Under the pieces are notes generated by a model that ran no database searches, was not told where the DNA came from, and worked only from the letters and a program-made list of their open reading frames with translations. A stretch of 64,000 bases of DNA from Acridotheres tristis (Eukaryota; Chordata; Aves; Passeriformes; Sturnidae). This document shows positions 25,431 through 37,670 of this stretch, piece by piece. A program made the translations under genes and the position numbers. The stretch covers positions 2,113,335-2,177,334 of the forward strand of contig CM072890.1 in assembly GCA_037013685.1 (NCBI GenBank), written 5' to 3'. Within the stretch, counting starts at the first letter, position 1; each line of letters starts with the position of its first letter.

Positions 25431-28400
25431 CCGAAAAGTTCTTCGTACGCGCTAAGTATCGAAGATTTTCTCCTCTGATGAGCATCACTTTTTCCTTTTT
25501 ATTCCTTTTTTTAATAGCACCCGAGAAGTAAGTATGGATTAGAGTAATTATCTCCTTTTTTTTTTTCCCCTGCCCCCGTTTACTAAGTCACAGGCTAGAC
25601 CTCATTGCTCGACCAGGTTTATTTGCACAGCTAATACCTTTGGAATGGATCAAAATAATAATTTTGGAAAGGACCGCTGGAAGTGTTTAGACTGCTGTAA
25701 GGGAAAATAGGCAGCTAATGGGATTTTGAGTAATGCCTTTGCTCATTCGCTCTGTTTCTTTGTTTCTGGTAAAGTAACTGCTAAGCACTTCTGAAATTTA
25801 TTATAGTTGTGCATGTTTACCTTGTTACTTACAACAAAGGTCCTTTGAGCCCTGTTTCCACGTAATGTTGTACTGCTTTACTTACACCGGTTCAGAAATC
25901 AGTTCGAGTAAGTCAGTGGTTGCACTTTTTGCTTTTTTTTTTTTATTGAAACAAGGAACTCTTGAAATTATTCGGTGCCATTGATTGTGATTCCCTCCGT
26001 AGGAGCAGCTGGTTTGTGGAAGCTGTGGGGTGGCAGGAAGTGCTGCTGCAGGACACGGGCCTGAAAGCTGGCCATGAACAGAAATCATCAAACATGATTC
26101 CTGGCAGAAAATGCACTATGAAATGGCAAATAGAGGAAAGGAAATAAGAAATTATTATTTTTTTTTTTTAAGGCAGATCAATCTGGTGGAATTTTAATAC
26201 CACAGTGCATCTTCCTGTGTTAGAAACCCCCCTCCGCTCTTTATCCAAAAGAAAAGAAAAAAATTCTCTCCTGACTTGGTACATTTAAAAAAGATTCTGT
26301 GCTGTCATATTGGTTCTAAAAAGTTTTTGAAAACGGAAAATGTGTAGTTTCTTTGGGATTATATTCCTACATTTTCTTGTATTCATAGGTTAGTGATATC
26401 AATTGGACCACAGTCAAGTAAATGCTTTTAAGGCTGAGAAATACCTTGCTTTTATGCGTATTCATTTTTGTTTTTTCATTCCCTTGTATTCAGCTGTAAA
26501 TAAATGCATTCCAGAAACAATTCGCTGGTGTAATCTTCATTAAAACACGTTTGGGATGTATTTGTAGCAGTGGAGAGTAGGAAGTGCCTAAGGAAGACCA
26601 CAGAGACAGGGCATCACATGGTCCCTAAATACCGTGGGTGCAACCGTCTGTGGCTTCAGCACTTTCTGAATCAGACGTGGTGTCTTATTCTTGACAGTTC
26701 TCTGTAGGTTTTTAAGCCACAAATTTGCCCGTTTTTTTTTTTTTTTTCTTTTTAGTCCACACAGGTTTTTAGCATCTGCAGAGTAGTACGAGAAAAGGTC
26801 CTTACTCAATCCAGCTGGTTGTTTTCTTAAAGTTTATATGGTTGTTTTTTTAAAGTTTCCTATCTGTCTGAACGGATATTCTGATTTTGACAGAAGCAGT
26901 GAACAGTTGCTCTCTGGTCATCTTGTCTCTTCAATTCATGATTTATATCTTTTCTCAGTCTTGCATTTATTTTCCAAGATGAAGAGTTTGGGCACATTTT
27001 TTTTCAGATTCTTTTACTGTTACTGGGTTTTTTTCTTTTTTTCTTTTTTTTTTTTTTTTTTTTTGAGCACCACTATATGCTTTTGGAGCAGAGAAGACCA
27101 GGAATGACACCCAGTATTCAAGAAAGAAGCACAGTCCCAATAATGGTTTCTTTCCTTGCTATTCCTCTGTCTCATTTGTTTTGCTTTGCTGGAGAAGTGA
27201 GATGGCAGATAAACTAAGCATTGCTGAAAATGGTTCTGTTGAACACTGAGCACTGTTTTCACAGGTTAAGGTTATAGATCCCAGGCTCTGTGTGCTGATT
27301 GTTAACATCTGCATCCACTAGATAATTTTATAGGTAAGATTAGGATTTTTTTCTGTGTTTACATTACTGTTATCTACAGTAAATTTCACCTGACTATGAA
27401 CTCAGCATTGTGACGCTATAAACACATTCCCTCAGACAGTTCTATTTTACTCTCAGTAATTTTGTACTAACAGTATATTTTACCACCTTCCCATCTTTTT
27501 TCCAGACCATTTATCATTCATTAATTTGCTTTAATTTTAGTGATATATGTGCTGAAGAAATGTTTATATTCCAAATGTAATGGGAATATAGTTGATCTTT
27601 AATAACATCTCTGTTGCCTAACAACACACACATTACATCCTACCACATTACAGGACCCTGTCTTGAGGAGTTTCCAATCTAATAATGAAGAATTTCGGTA
27701 TAAAGAAAACTTGGTTTGAGTACTTTAGTGTCTATTGTAAATTAGAAAAACATTAACTAAATTGCTCCTTATAACAGAATAATTTTTATAATAAAGAAAT
27801 AACTTCCATTAGCTATTTCTTAAACGAATACAGAAAAGCATTGTTTTATTAAAATTGGAATGAAGACATTTATGTCAGGGGAATGTAATTTTTTTTGTCA
27901 TCCTCCAGTTTCACTACCAAAACAAGATGGGTGGCTTAGTGATTTGAGTCAGGTTGGCTGTCTCTACCTACTAATAATAAATACTAATATAATTAAATAT
28001 TCATTTCAAATGGTGATAAATAAGATTTTCCCAGTCTGTTTCATCAGTGATTTCCCTGTCTTTATGCTGAGGCAGTTTTCTTGTTCCTGCTTTTTTAATT
28101 TTCTCTCTTTCCTCCTGAGCAGAGGGAATGTGCCAATGTCTGGGTGGAAGTTTGGCTGCCAGCACACAATAACCACGAATACTCAGCCCTGGACATCTGA
28201 TCAGGAATATACTGTTAAATCTTCGATTTTTCCTTCCAAAGACTGACCCTGCTGCCATCACTGTGTTTTAATGGAGAATTTTCATTTGTTTGGTCAAACT
28301 CAAAACCAGACCTAATTTTAAAGTGGAATTTTTCATGGGTGAGACTGTGAAGAACATGATGTTTATACCCACAGCATACTGGCAGTGGAATAGAACAACT

Positions 28401-29258
28401 CACAACTGATTTGGCAGTAAAGACTAATATTTTCTTCACTACATCTCTACTAGCAAAATTCATAAGCTGGTGGTATCCATATCTACAGTGGAAAATATTT
28501 ACTGACTTTATTGGCAGTTTAATATTCTTTGTCAAGTTTTCTTGGTTAGTTTCTATTGATCCTGACACATGTGGGGTTCCTTTTGCTTCCTAAGTGATTA
28601 AACTTGCAAACATTTAAAATTAGATTTTGGGAAGATGGGTGTATATTTGTAATTTACTTCTGAAAACATAATAATGATGAATATTTCAGATAGAAATGTT
28701 AATATTTAATATAAGAATATCAACCAAAAGCAGTCATAAAACAGTTAATGGAAATTCTCCTAATTCAGAGGGTAATTATTTTTATAGCTTTGTTTTGAGG
28801 TTTGGTTTTTGGGCTTTTTTTCCTGGCTAAGAACATTGCAGGTATTTATTTATCCAGCTACCTCCACATTTTGCACTGTCATTATTCCCAGTGATCCCTA
28901 CAGTGATAAGTGCTCCATGACCAGCTGCAACAGCACAGTGACATTTTCCTATAAGCTCCCATTTTTTTCTCAATAGGTTATTATACAGGCAGAATAAAAT
29001 GCTTTCTTAAAAGCCAACCATGTCTCTTCTCCACCTAAAAAATGGAGAAAACTTTTGTTTGGTTTTTTTCCTTAATTTGTTGAAAGAAATATTGAAAAGG
29101 AAACTCATTGGAAAGGCCAAAACTACCAACTGGTAGTTCCTCTGTGTGAAAATCCTTATTTACACACTCAAACTTGCACTTTAAACTAAATCTAAAATGT
29201 AATTTAGGACGTGATGTCCACTGCTGATTATCTTCCTCCTTGTTTTCTATGCTGGTTT
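25431..29258. other. PDE3B-PSMA1 intergenic region, part 1
   Basis: AT-rich non-coding sequence with many T-runs (near 25,556, 25,930, 26,158, 26,732, 27,040). A good plus-strand donor-like sequence, GAGAA|GTAAGTAT, lies at 25,528, just outside the PDE3B island (see findings). No open frame resembling a known protein was seen. Confidence 0.7.
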
Positions 29259-29514
29259 GGTATCACTTCAGGACATTGCCAATAATAAAATTGATGTGCA
29301 GAAGTTGAAAGAGTAGGTTTTGAAGTTATAAAGTTGATTTGTATTCTTTTGGAATGGGTAAGCCATCAAAGCCAGCGTTCCTCAGAAAGCAGCAAGATCC
29401 TTCAGAAGAAAGCAGAAGTCCTTTTTCCAATGAAAAGCTTTTCTTTTTAAAAAGGATGGAATATCCAGAAAATGACACAGCCAAGTGCAGAAAAGCTGAG
29501 CTTTGTTCAGCCGG
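29259..29514 (+). repeat. 256-bp inverted repeat, left arm
   Basis: Starts 'ggtatcacttcaggac' and ends 'tttgttcagccgg'. Its reverse complement recurs at 29,751-30,006 with only two mismatches that I could find (29,328 and 29,443). The two arms flank a 236-bp spacer. Open frames in both arms are the same sequence read in opposite directions. Confidence 0.95.
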
Positions 29515-29750
29515 GCTAGTCCAAAAATCTAAAGGAAGGCAGTGAGCGAAGTACACGGGGAGGGCGTTATCCCTGAAAACCTGCCAGCTTCTCAGAAGCA
29601 GAACGCTGGGAAAAAAAATCATCTTTTAGGGGAAAAGATTGCTGGGAACCATGGCTAAGCCATGGGAAGCCATGGCTAACAGAGCATCACCAAAACCTGG
29701 GGTGGGGGATGCTGCAGTGCCTGGGCTACCCATACCTTAGCCATAGTAGT
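29515..29750. other. spacer (loop) of the inverted repeat
   Basis: 236 bp of unique sequence between the arms. It contains a small internal repeat of 'gccatgg' (near 29,650-29,680: 'accatggctaagccatggg' and 'aagccatggctaa'). I see no transposase-like or other coding sequence in it. Confidence 0.85.
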
Positions 29751-30006
29751 CCGGCTGAACAAAGCTCAGCTTTTCTGCACTTGGCTGTGTCATTTTCTGG
29801 ATATTCCATCCTTTTTAAAAATAAAAGCTTTTCATTGGAAAAAGGACTTCTGCTTTCTTCTGAAGGATCTTGCTGCTTTCTGAGGAACGCTGGCTTTGAT
29901 GGCTTACCCATTCCAAAAGAATACAAATCAACTTTACAACTTCAAAACCTACTCTTTCAACTTCTGCACATCAATTTTATTATTGGCAATGTCCTGAAGT
30001 GATACC
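29751..30006 (-). repeat. 256-bp inverted repeat, right arm
   Basis: Reverse complement of 29,259-29,514, ending 'gtcctgaagtgatacc'. The similarity stops abruptly at both ends ('ttt' before the left arm against 'tggg' after the right). The near-identity implies a recent event or ongoing gene conversion between the arms. Confidence 0.95.
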
Positions 30007-32585
30007 TGGGCTGAGCACTGGGCACACATCTGGCACTGCAAAGATGGAGCTGCTGTGGAAAGACATTGCTGGATGAGATTTCCCATTTCTAGTGAAGGAA
30101 AATATCCATGAAATGATCTTTGGTGAACTATGAATGAAGAGCAGAAATATTGTGTTAAGTTAATTAAACACTAACTCTCTTTAGAAACTGTAAGGACAAA
30201 AATCTTTCCTGTGCCCATGTTTTTATTTTTATGAGAAGAAGCAGCAGCATGTTGGCTTTTTGGTACTATATCCTGATGCTTCCACTCTTTTTATTTTTTA
30301 AATCTAAGGGATTGTTCTCATCTGAACAACCTGGGACTCCTTGGAAATGGACAAACATGTGCAACCCCAGATAAGCATGTAAGGATGTGCACCTCTGCAG
30401 GTGAAATGTGCTTTAATCATACCCAGGCTCTCACTTGGAGGGTGAAAATGTCAACAATGATTTTTAATGTTTTACAAACAGAATCTATTGATGCTGATGT
30501 GATGTCAGCAGGTAGGACATAAATAATCTGCATGTTTCTTCAAATAAAGTTATTTATCTAACACTTCATATTGGATTTATGGAAGACTTTCATGGAATTG
30601 CATACCTTTTTAATGGCATATATAAAGTAGGAACTTAAAAAAATATAGAGAAGTTGTTCAGAAATTACACATTTAAATAAATTCAGATGTCTTTGGCAGC
30701 TTTTTTTTCTAAGGTACCATAAATTTGGATGTCCACATCCTAGCAAAAATAAAGATAATGAGCTATCACATTCAACAAACAGCTGTCAAAGTTCTGGCTT
30801 TAAGATACTCGAGAACTGTGTAATTATATATGGCATTAATTTTTTACATGAGCTTATTTAGAGTATAATGGTATAGTTTGTGGGAGGGGGGGTTAATAAC
30901 AAAAATGTAGACATTCATCAAATATTGCCAGATTTCACTTTTTCACCCAATTACTAAAGCACAATTTGTCATCCTATATTATAAGTGAAATTGGAGGTTA
31001 ATAATATAAAAGAGAAGGTAGGTGACTTTCTTCATATGTAGCATTTCTATAAAAAGTTTATTTTATGCTGAATCGTGTTTTATTATAAAATCTGCACCTT
31101 CAGTGAAATAGTATTAAACCTAAGAATATATACTAATATTTCAATGTCAATTCAGTCCTTAACTTGCTAATTGAAATTTCTGTCTTGAATTGAAATAGAG
31201 GCATTTTATGGACTCTGCTTATTAATAGAGTTTAAGATTAAATCTAACTAGGGAGCTGGTTTGATTTCTCAGAGAAGTCTGACTTAACACATGAGCATCA
31301 GATGCATAAATATATTCTGAAAAAGATCAAAATCAGTCTGAATCAGGGCATTTATTGGGAGGGAGAGAGGAGGAAAAAAATGAGCTGAGTCTTTCTGTGA
31401 GCTCCCCTCGTTTCCAGGCTTTTCAGATACCCATTTTATTGACCTTAAATCAGTAAGACAGGTCCTTGTTAATTAACATTCGTTTAAATTCTGTTAAATT
31501 GCTAAAATTGCATTATATTGTCAGCAGGCATAAAATAACCCAGTAAAGAAATTTGCTGAATTATACCTCTTCAGGATCTGGCCTGTTTCAGCACATGCTT
31601 GAGTATAATCTCAACTGTTTTGCTTGGCTGTATTATTCCATTCAGTTTTGTGCATGAAAATCTTGTAGGCCTTAATGAAATTCATCAGATTTTATTGCTT
31701 TCTTATGGTAAGTACTGGAAATGCTTGGACCTTGAAGGAAATGGCATAAACAGAGTCACTAATTGTTTTTTTCATAGTTCAATAAAACTGGAACCTTCAC
31801 CTTGAAGTATCAGGCTGAAGATGTCTGAAATATGTACAGTATCTTACCTCTTGAATAAAAAAAATCCAAACTCTTAAGCTTTTTATGCTTTTTTATTTCT
31901 AAGCTTTCTGTGTCTTTTATGTTGTTTGGAGATTAATTTTTTTTTTTTTAGCATTGAAAGCAACAAAAGTCTGACAAGACAGCCTATGTAAGCAAATCTT
32001 CAGAACAAAACATGTTCCAAAGAAGGAGAAATGCAACAGAATCCTGTAATTGTGACTTAGTAATTATATCTGCTAGAGATTCCACATGAGACTAAAAAAA
32101 CAGCAAAATTATGCAATTAAGATAATTAGCTCATTAATGTGGAAGTATTTTGTCATTCTAATCACAGAAGGAATTCATCTGAGTAAAAAAGCAGACAGGA
32201 ATAAATTGTGGTAGGAGACAGAAATTGTCTGGTTTTAAAATGATACATTTATGTGGTCCTCTAAAACCTAACCATGGCACCTGCATTTCTTAGGTTAATT
32301 TTATTTTTATTACTTGTTAAGAGCAAGTTGCTCATGACCCATAACCTGAGCCCTCTCTGTTGTTCAGGAAGCCATTACAGGCAGGGAAAATGTTCCAGTT
32401 TCAAACAACTTGGCTCAATCATCTTTCCTATTCAAGTCTACTTTTGTAGCTAAAAGTCACTTTTGTTCCCCATATAATCCAATAGGATGGCTTAGCACTT
32501 GTAATCAATACCGTGTACAATTGCAGGAATTGATCAGCCTGCTCTTAGCTGACAGTCCTGCTGGCCATTCATTCCTGACCTTGTG
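30007..32585. other. PDE3B-PSMA1 intergenic region, part 2
   Basis: AT-rich unique sequence without recognisable genes. A plus-strand open frame at 31,599-31,805 (68 codons) has no similarity I know. Nothing else is supported here. Confidence 0.65.
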
Positions 32586-32705
32586 CCAGGGGATGTCTGG
32601 AGAAGGTTCCTCACCCAGAGGCTGTTTGGGCACTGGAACAGCTCCCCTGGGAATTGGTCACAGCACCAAGCCTGACAGAGCTCAAGAAGCATTTGGACAG
32701 TAAAT
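32586..32705 (+). mobile_element. CR1 LINE fragment
   Basis: 'ggttcctcacccagaggctg', 'gggcactggaacagctccc', 'gggaattggtcacagcacca' and 'gctcaagaagcatttggac' match the internal 3' part of CR1 in plus orientation. It is truncated at both ends. Confidence 0.75.
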
Positions 32706-33557
32706 AATCTTAAATTATTTAGTTGTCAAAGGCAAACAAAAGGAGGTAAAGCAACGTCACAACATCAAGTAATGGGTGAGTGACTGGATCATCTAACTCA
32801 GCTATTTTTGTACTCAAAACTAGTGCCTATCGTCCTAATGCAGGATGTCTCAGTAAGAGGAGGAAGAGTTGGATGTGGAAATGTGTTTAAACATTTCTAA
32901 GATGTGTATTTTTGTCAGTTGATATTTTTAATAAGTAGGATCTTTTAGAAAATTGTTAACAACATGTCTGAACTGACTACATAAGTAAAAAGAAGGGTAT
33001 ACCATGGAAATTTTACAATTCTAAATCTAGAGAATACAGTTTATTAACTGCTGTTGATTAAATTGTATGTGCTTATTTATAGCTAAAATGAGCCCAGCAT
33101 GCTGGAATACAAAGTAATGGTGTAGAAACAATCAGCCATGTTCACCTTCTGGATCTTGCAATGAAAGAATAACAATTGACCTGCAATAGCAAAAGCATCA
33201 CATTTGAAAGGGTTCTTCCGTTGCTTTGGAGTTTTTGTGTTTGAATTTACAACAACCTTTGAGGAAAGGACCTTGAAAGGTAGCAAACTGCATACAGCAA
33301 TAGGTTTTTACCAGAGCTGATTAGGGAAACCCAGAAGCTGACATTATATCTTTGCATTTATGCTCAATTAGTAGTAACGAGCTAGCAATGACTGATGCTT
33401 AATATAACAAACTCAAACACTGTATGAGCCAAGAACTGTGTTTCACTTGACATCATTAACTGGGTTCCTATTTGTCATGCACTTGCAATATCATTTATGC
33501 CATTCCATAGTGTTTCCTGTTGTGATTGTTAAATTATGTGTGATCTAATTGCTCTCT

Positions 33558-34285
33558 ACAATTCCCTGAAGGGAGGTTGGAGCCAGGTGGGGGTCAGCCT
33601 CTTCTCCAGGCAACCTGTGACAGGATGAGAGGACACAGCCTTAAACTGTGCCAGAGGAGGTTCAGGCTGGACCTGAGTAGGGAAAAATTTCTTCAGTGAA
33701 AGGGCTGTCCAACATGGCAAGGGCTGTCCAGGGACGTGGTGGAGTCACTGTCTGTGGACACACACATTCACAGAGCTGGGGAATTACAGCTTGGGAATTC
33801 TCTCCAGGCCTGGATTTCTCCTGACTCTCAGCTCCATTCCCAGGCTGCCAAGCTGACTGCAGCTTCAGTTAGGGAGGAGTCTCCCAGGGTGACAACAAGG
33901 TGACAAACAGAGTGGAATTCATCACCAACATTAACCCCTGGTGTCTTTGCCGTGGGACACATCCTGAGGTGCTGTCCCAAGGATGTTTTTCCCAATTGTC
34001 CAATGAGCTCCTGTCCTGTCCTGGCTGCACTGACACACTTTAAATCCGGGCTGGCTGTACAATAAATTGGCCTTTTTTCCCCAAAGAGCTCCGTGTGTGT
34101 TGCTGTCCTTTCTCTCTTTGCAGCACAGTGACCACACTGTCCCTGCAGGTGTTCACGAAATGACTGCATGTGGCACTCAGTGCCATGCTCTAGAGGACAC
34201 AGTGGTGACAAGCCAAAGGTTGGACTTCAGGGTCTCAGAGGTCCTTTCCAATCTGAATGGTTCTGTGATTATGCAAGGTTTTATG
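33558..34285 (+). mobile_element. CR1 LINE 3' end, interrupted by a solo LTR
   Basis: CR1 sequence runs from 'gaaagggaggttggagccagg'-like text (33,565) through 'ggacctgagtagggaaaaat' to 'ggtggagtcactgtc' (33,752). It resumes at 'cctgcaggtgttcacgaaat' (34,142) and ends near 'ggttctgtgattatgcaag'. The two halves join cleanly if the 384-bp insert is removed. The LTR is therefore younger than this CR1 copy. Confidence 0.85.
33753..34136 (+). mobile_element. solo LTR of an endogenous retrovirus, copy 1
   Basis: A 384-bp element starting TGTGG and ending CCACA (inverted termini). It carries an AATAAA poly(A) signal at about 34,061 followed by a GT-rich R/U5-like end ('gtgtgtgttgctgtcctttc'). It is inserted into a CR1 copy. 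'ACTGTC' occurs on both sides (33,747-33,752 and 34,136-34,141, the latter overlapping the terminal A), consistent with a target duplication of 5-6 bp. A second copy lies at 50,382-50,767 in the opposite orientation. No internal gag/pol/env sequence is present. The 6-bp duplication at copy 2 suggests an ERVK-like (beta) group, as common in passerines. Confidence 0.88.
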
Positions 34286-35813
34286 AAAGCATGGAAAAAC
34301 CTGTCTCGAGGGTTTTTTGTAACCTGAAAATCTGTCTGCTTCAAACTTGATGGAATTTTATTTACATTTGGAAAAAAATACTGTATCAATTGCAAGTTAT
34401 ATGAAACACATATATCTTATTTTCTTATAACTACTAGCATAGCAATGACCATGAAATCAGCTACAGGTGTTTTTATTTAGTCAACATTCAAATATTTTTT
34501 CCAGAGCAATAGACATAGCATAGTAAATTTCACTGCTACAGTATTCACTAGCACTGACCTACAACAACCTGCAGTGCTCTGTTTATTTGAGTATTTTTAC
34601 TGCTACATTAAAAATGATATATTTACTACAATTAGAATGTTTATGAAGCATGAATACTGTATTATGCCATTATATTGCTGGAGAGAAAAGCATAGTGAAC
34701 AAACAATACAGTTAGTAAATGAAGTGAACATGGACTTGTATTACCCTTTATTATTGTTTACTCACTCATTTGTAAAAGTTGCTGGTTTGTAATCTGTTTC
34801 TCTGTGACTGCTGCTAATTACAAAGACTCTAAAATTCATAATAATTACTACCTAGTGCCAGTGTGTGCTTGTTAACAATTTGAAAGTTTGTGATTCCTGG
34901 CCACTTCGGAATTTAGTACTTAATTATTGTAGGGCTTATTGCAAAGTAGCAGTTTCCTAAATGTAGGTGTCCTAGGTGTATGCAATCTTTGGGATTTAAA
35001 ATACTGCACACTACTTCCATTATTTGATATCTGAAAATTACAAAAAAAGCTGTGTACCAGGCTACCCAGCTACCAAAGCAGCTGTGTGAGACACTTTAGC
35101 TGAAGTTCTTTACACCATGTATTCAAATTGCTGCTGTCCATTTTGATGCACTTTTATATTAAAAAGTGATCATCACGTGTCAGGTGCTGCTGTTAGCATT
35201 CGGGTCTAAACAAGATTTTATGATCTCCAGTTTTGGCCTTGATTTCTTACTGGGAAGATATTTAAGTAGTCCTGATCATTAAAATATTACATACTTGGCA
35301 TATTTGCTTTCTTTAATGCTAAAAGTGAGAAATACATCAGCTACACATAAATTTAGCTTTACTTTTATTTATTACCATGTCCCCTTCCCATGATTGCTGC
35401 ATTATGTGAGTTCTCAAAGGAGTGAACAAGGAAAAGAGCATTCTGGTGTTAAGGAAAGGTTCAGTTAAATTTTCAGTGCTTTCTGATATATTAGAAGAAA
35501 AAAGATAATTTTCCAGACTCAATAGTTTAGGAGTTGTTAATTGACAGTTGTGGTGTTAATTGAAATCCTGAGATGTATCCTATTTACTTCCCTCCCCATT
35601 TAGGTCTCCTCCACAGACAGATCAGTACCAAATCTAATGGTGAAAATAGCATATTTCTGAACAGAAAAACCTCGAATTGCTGTAAAATTTATTAATCTGG
35701 CCCGTAAATTAAAATAACTAGGTAATTTTCAGCTTTTGAGTTGAGAGGCCTGATTCCTTCCTTTACTGCCTAGCAAAGTAAAAAGGTCTTAGAGAGGATA
35801 GGAGGACTACTGC

Positions 35814-35848
<35 letters not shown>

Positions 35849-37330
35849 ATACTCAGGCTTTTCACAATAATTATCTATAAACGTGCTTCTGGCTAAAAGC
35901 CTTTGTTTTTATAGTAGATACAGGAATATATTGACCTGGGATGTAAGTGAAATGAGTATATAATTGATTACTATGTGTAAGGTAATAAGGTTCCAGTTGC
36001 CATAGCAGTATCCACAAGCACATTTGGTTAAGTTTGTATTAACCTGAAACATAGATAAAGTATTTTTATAAATGGACATTATAGTTTAGGAGATGTCTGT
36101 GAAGTCAGGCCAAGCTTTTCAAGTTACTTGGAAAGTTTGTATTAAGTGACAAAATGACCTGCAGACATTTAACTTATGTGAACCTTAACCAGTAGAATGG
36201 GGCACTTCCCATGTATTGTTAATTGCTTCACCACCAGGAATAGTTCACAAATGCAAAATGTAACATTTTTACTTTTGGAATGCAAACAATATGTTCCAAG
36301 AGTCAAAAGCTCTTTCTTCTGATAAGAAACCTGCCATCTGGTTTTCTTCCTTCCCCACCCTTTTTCCCCCCTGCTTTTCACCTCGTTTTTCCATATGGAC
36401 AGGCTTGAGGAGCTCACATCTTAAAAAGCTTTCTTGATGATTGGGAGTGAGCTAAAGACACTTTGTTTGAATAAGGCCAATATTCCATGCTCTCTTTATC
36501 AGCTGATCTGTTTCTGTTCATCAGTACCAGTGCTCCAGGCCAGATAATCCTACTGATGGCACCAGGGGAGGGCACAACATCAGCCCCCTGCATAATGACA
36601 GTGGGACAATAAAAGCACAAACCATTTCTACTAATGGACTTGAAACATTCACTGAATCAAAACGATTCCTCATTTCGTGCATTGGTGGAATGCTGGCTCC
36701 CAACCTGGAAACTTCTTCAGTTTTCTTGCAGCTAAGAGGGTTTTTTTAGTCTACTTGTTTGGGTTCTGCTCTGGGGTCTTGAGAGGTTTGGCAATTGTTT
36801 CCTGATCTCAGATGATCATTCCCTTTACGTTGATAGCCAATATTCCACGGCAAGTTTCTCTTTATACCCACTGGGATCATTAGCACTAGTGTCAGGAGCA
36901 TTTGTTAATTAGGTTTTTTGCGTTCTTCAGGACCAAATATCAAAATACCTTATTATCCCACCAACACAACTAGAGAATTGCTTCTGAGCATTCTGTTTCA
37001 GTTAGATGGGGAAAGAGCAGTATTCCAAAGACAAAACCCCATACCTGGAACTCTGATTCCTGAATGAGACCTTAGTAGTGTGTGTCATCTCCATGACCAT
37101 TGTGGCAACTGGAGAAGCTTGTCAGATCTGCCACATCACACTGCCTGTTTTCCAGAGAGCCCTAAAACAGGATACTGCCTATGATCATACAGTTTAAGGA
37201 AAAGATCTCCCTGTGACCAACATCTTCAGCTCCCCTCAGGGCATCAGAAGTAATTTCCAAGGCTACTTCTCTAAAATCTCAGGAGTTACTTGTGCTCCAT
37301 TAAGGACTGGACTCTTCAGCCTCATTTCAG
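34286..37330. other. PDE3B-PSMA1 intergenic region, part 3
   Basis: AT-rich unique sequence with a TA microsatellite (about 35,817-35,847). From about 36,420 the composition becomes less AT-rich, with 'coding-like' texture that may belong to the same old retroelement described at 37,330. I could not align it to anything. Confidence 0.55.
35817..35847. repeat. TA dinucleotide microsatellite
   Basis: About fifteen uninterrupted TA units in intergenic sequence. Confidence 0.95.
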
Positions 37331-37670
37331 TTCCACATTTGGAACTACCTTGTGTGCTCCTCAAACTATATCTGCACGATCTTTGACCATCTGGTGACCT
37401 TTATCAGATTACTGCCGAAAGATTTTTGCCAGAAGTTTGACACTCCAATTATTGAGGGTCATATATCACCTAGAACAATCCTGCAAGCCTCACTTGACAC
37501 GGCAGGGACAGCAGTCTGTGCTTTAACCGCCCCCTTATTTCTTAGGGAATTTTCTTGGCTTCCATGTTTCCAGGAAAAATAAAGTCATTATAAAGAAAGA
37601 GATTCTTGAGCATCCTTTCCAAAGGAGCATTGCAGTCCACAAAGGGGGTGAGCTGGAACATTGTACCAGA
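37330..37670 (+). pseudogene. degenerate DIRS-type retrotransposon Gag-like fragment
   Basis: The plus-strand frame at 37,352-37,582 reads, near its end, 'LQASLDTAGTAVCALTA' followed by 'REFSWL' and 'FQEK'. This order of features (a helix ending in 'LLP', then an L-x-A-S-L-D-x-A-x-T-A block, then an R-x-x-W-L block) is the hallmark of the conserved Gag region of DIRS-like tyrosine-recombinase retrotransposons common in reptiles and amphibians. The frame then hits a stop and frameshifts; the next ~70 bp still read as 'LEHPFQRS', again as expected downstream. No intact open frame remains, so it is an ancient dead copy. The family link rests on recalled pattern only. Confidence 0.55.

Noticed and set aside
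29326..30002. A pair of similar open frames that could look like a duplicated gene
   Set aside because: They are the two arms of the inverted repeat; the flanking codons diverge at once and the product resembles nothing known.
33828..34211. 127-codon frame (and its partner at 50,321-50,692)
   Set aside because: Both read through the solo LTR copies; LTRs are non-coding regulatory sequence and the frames begin or end in unrelated flanks.
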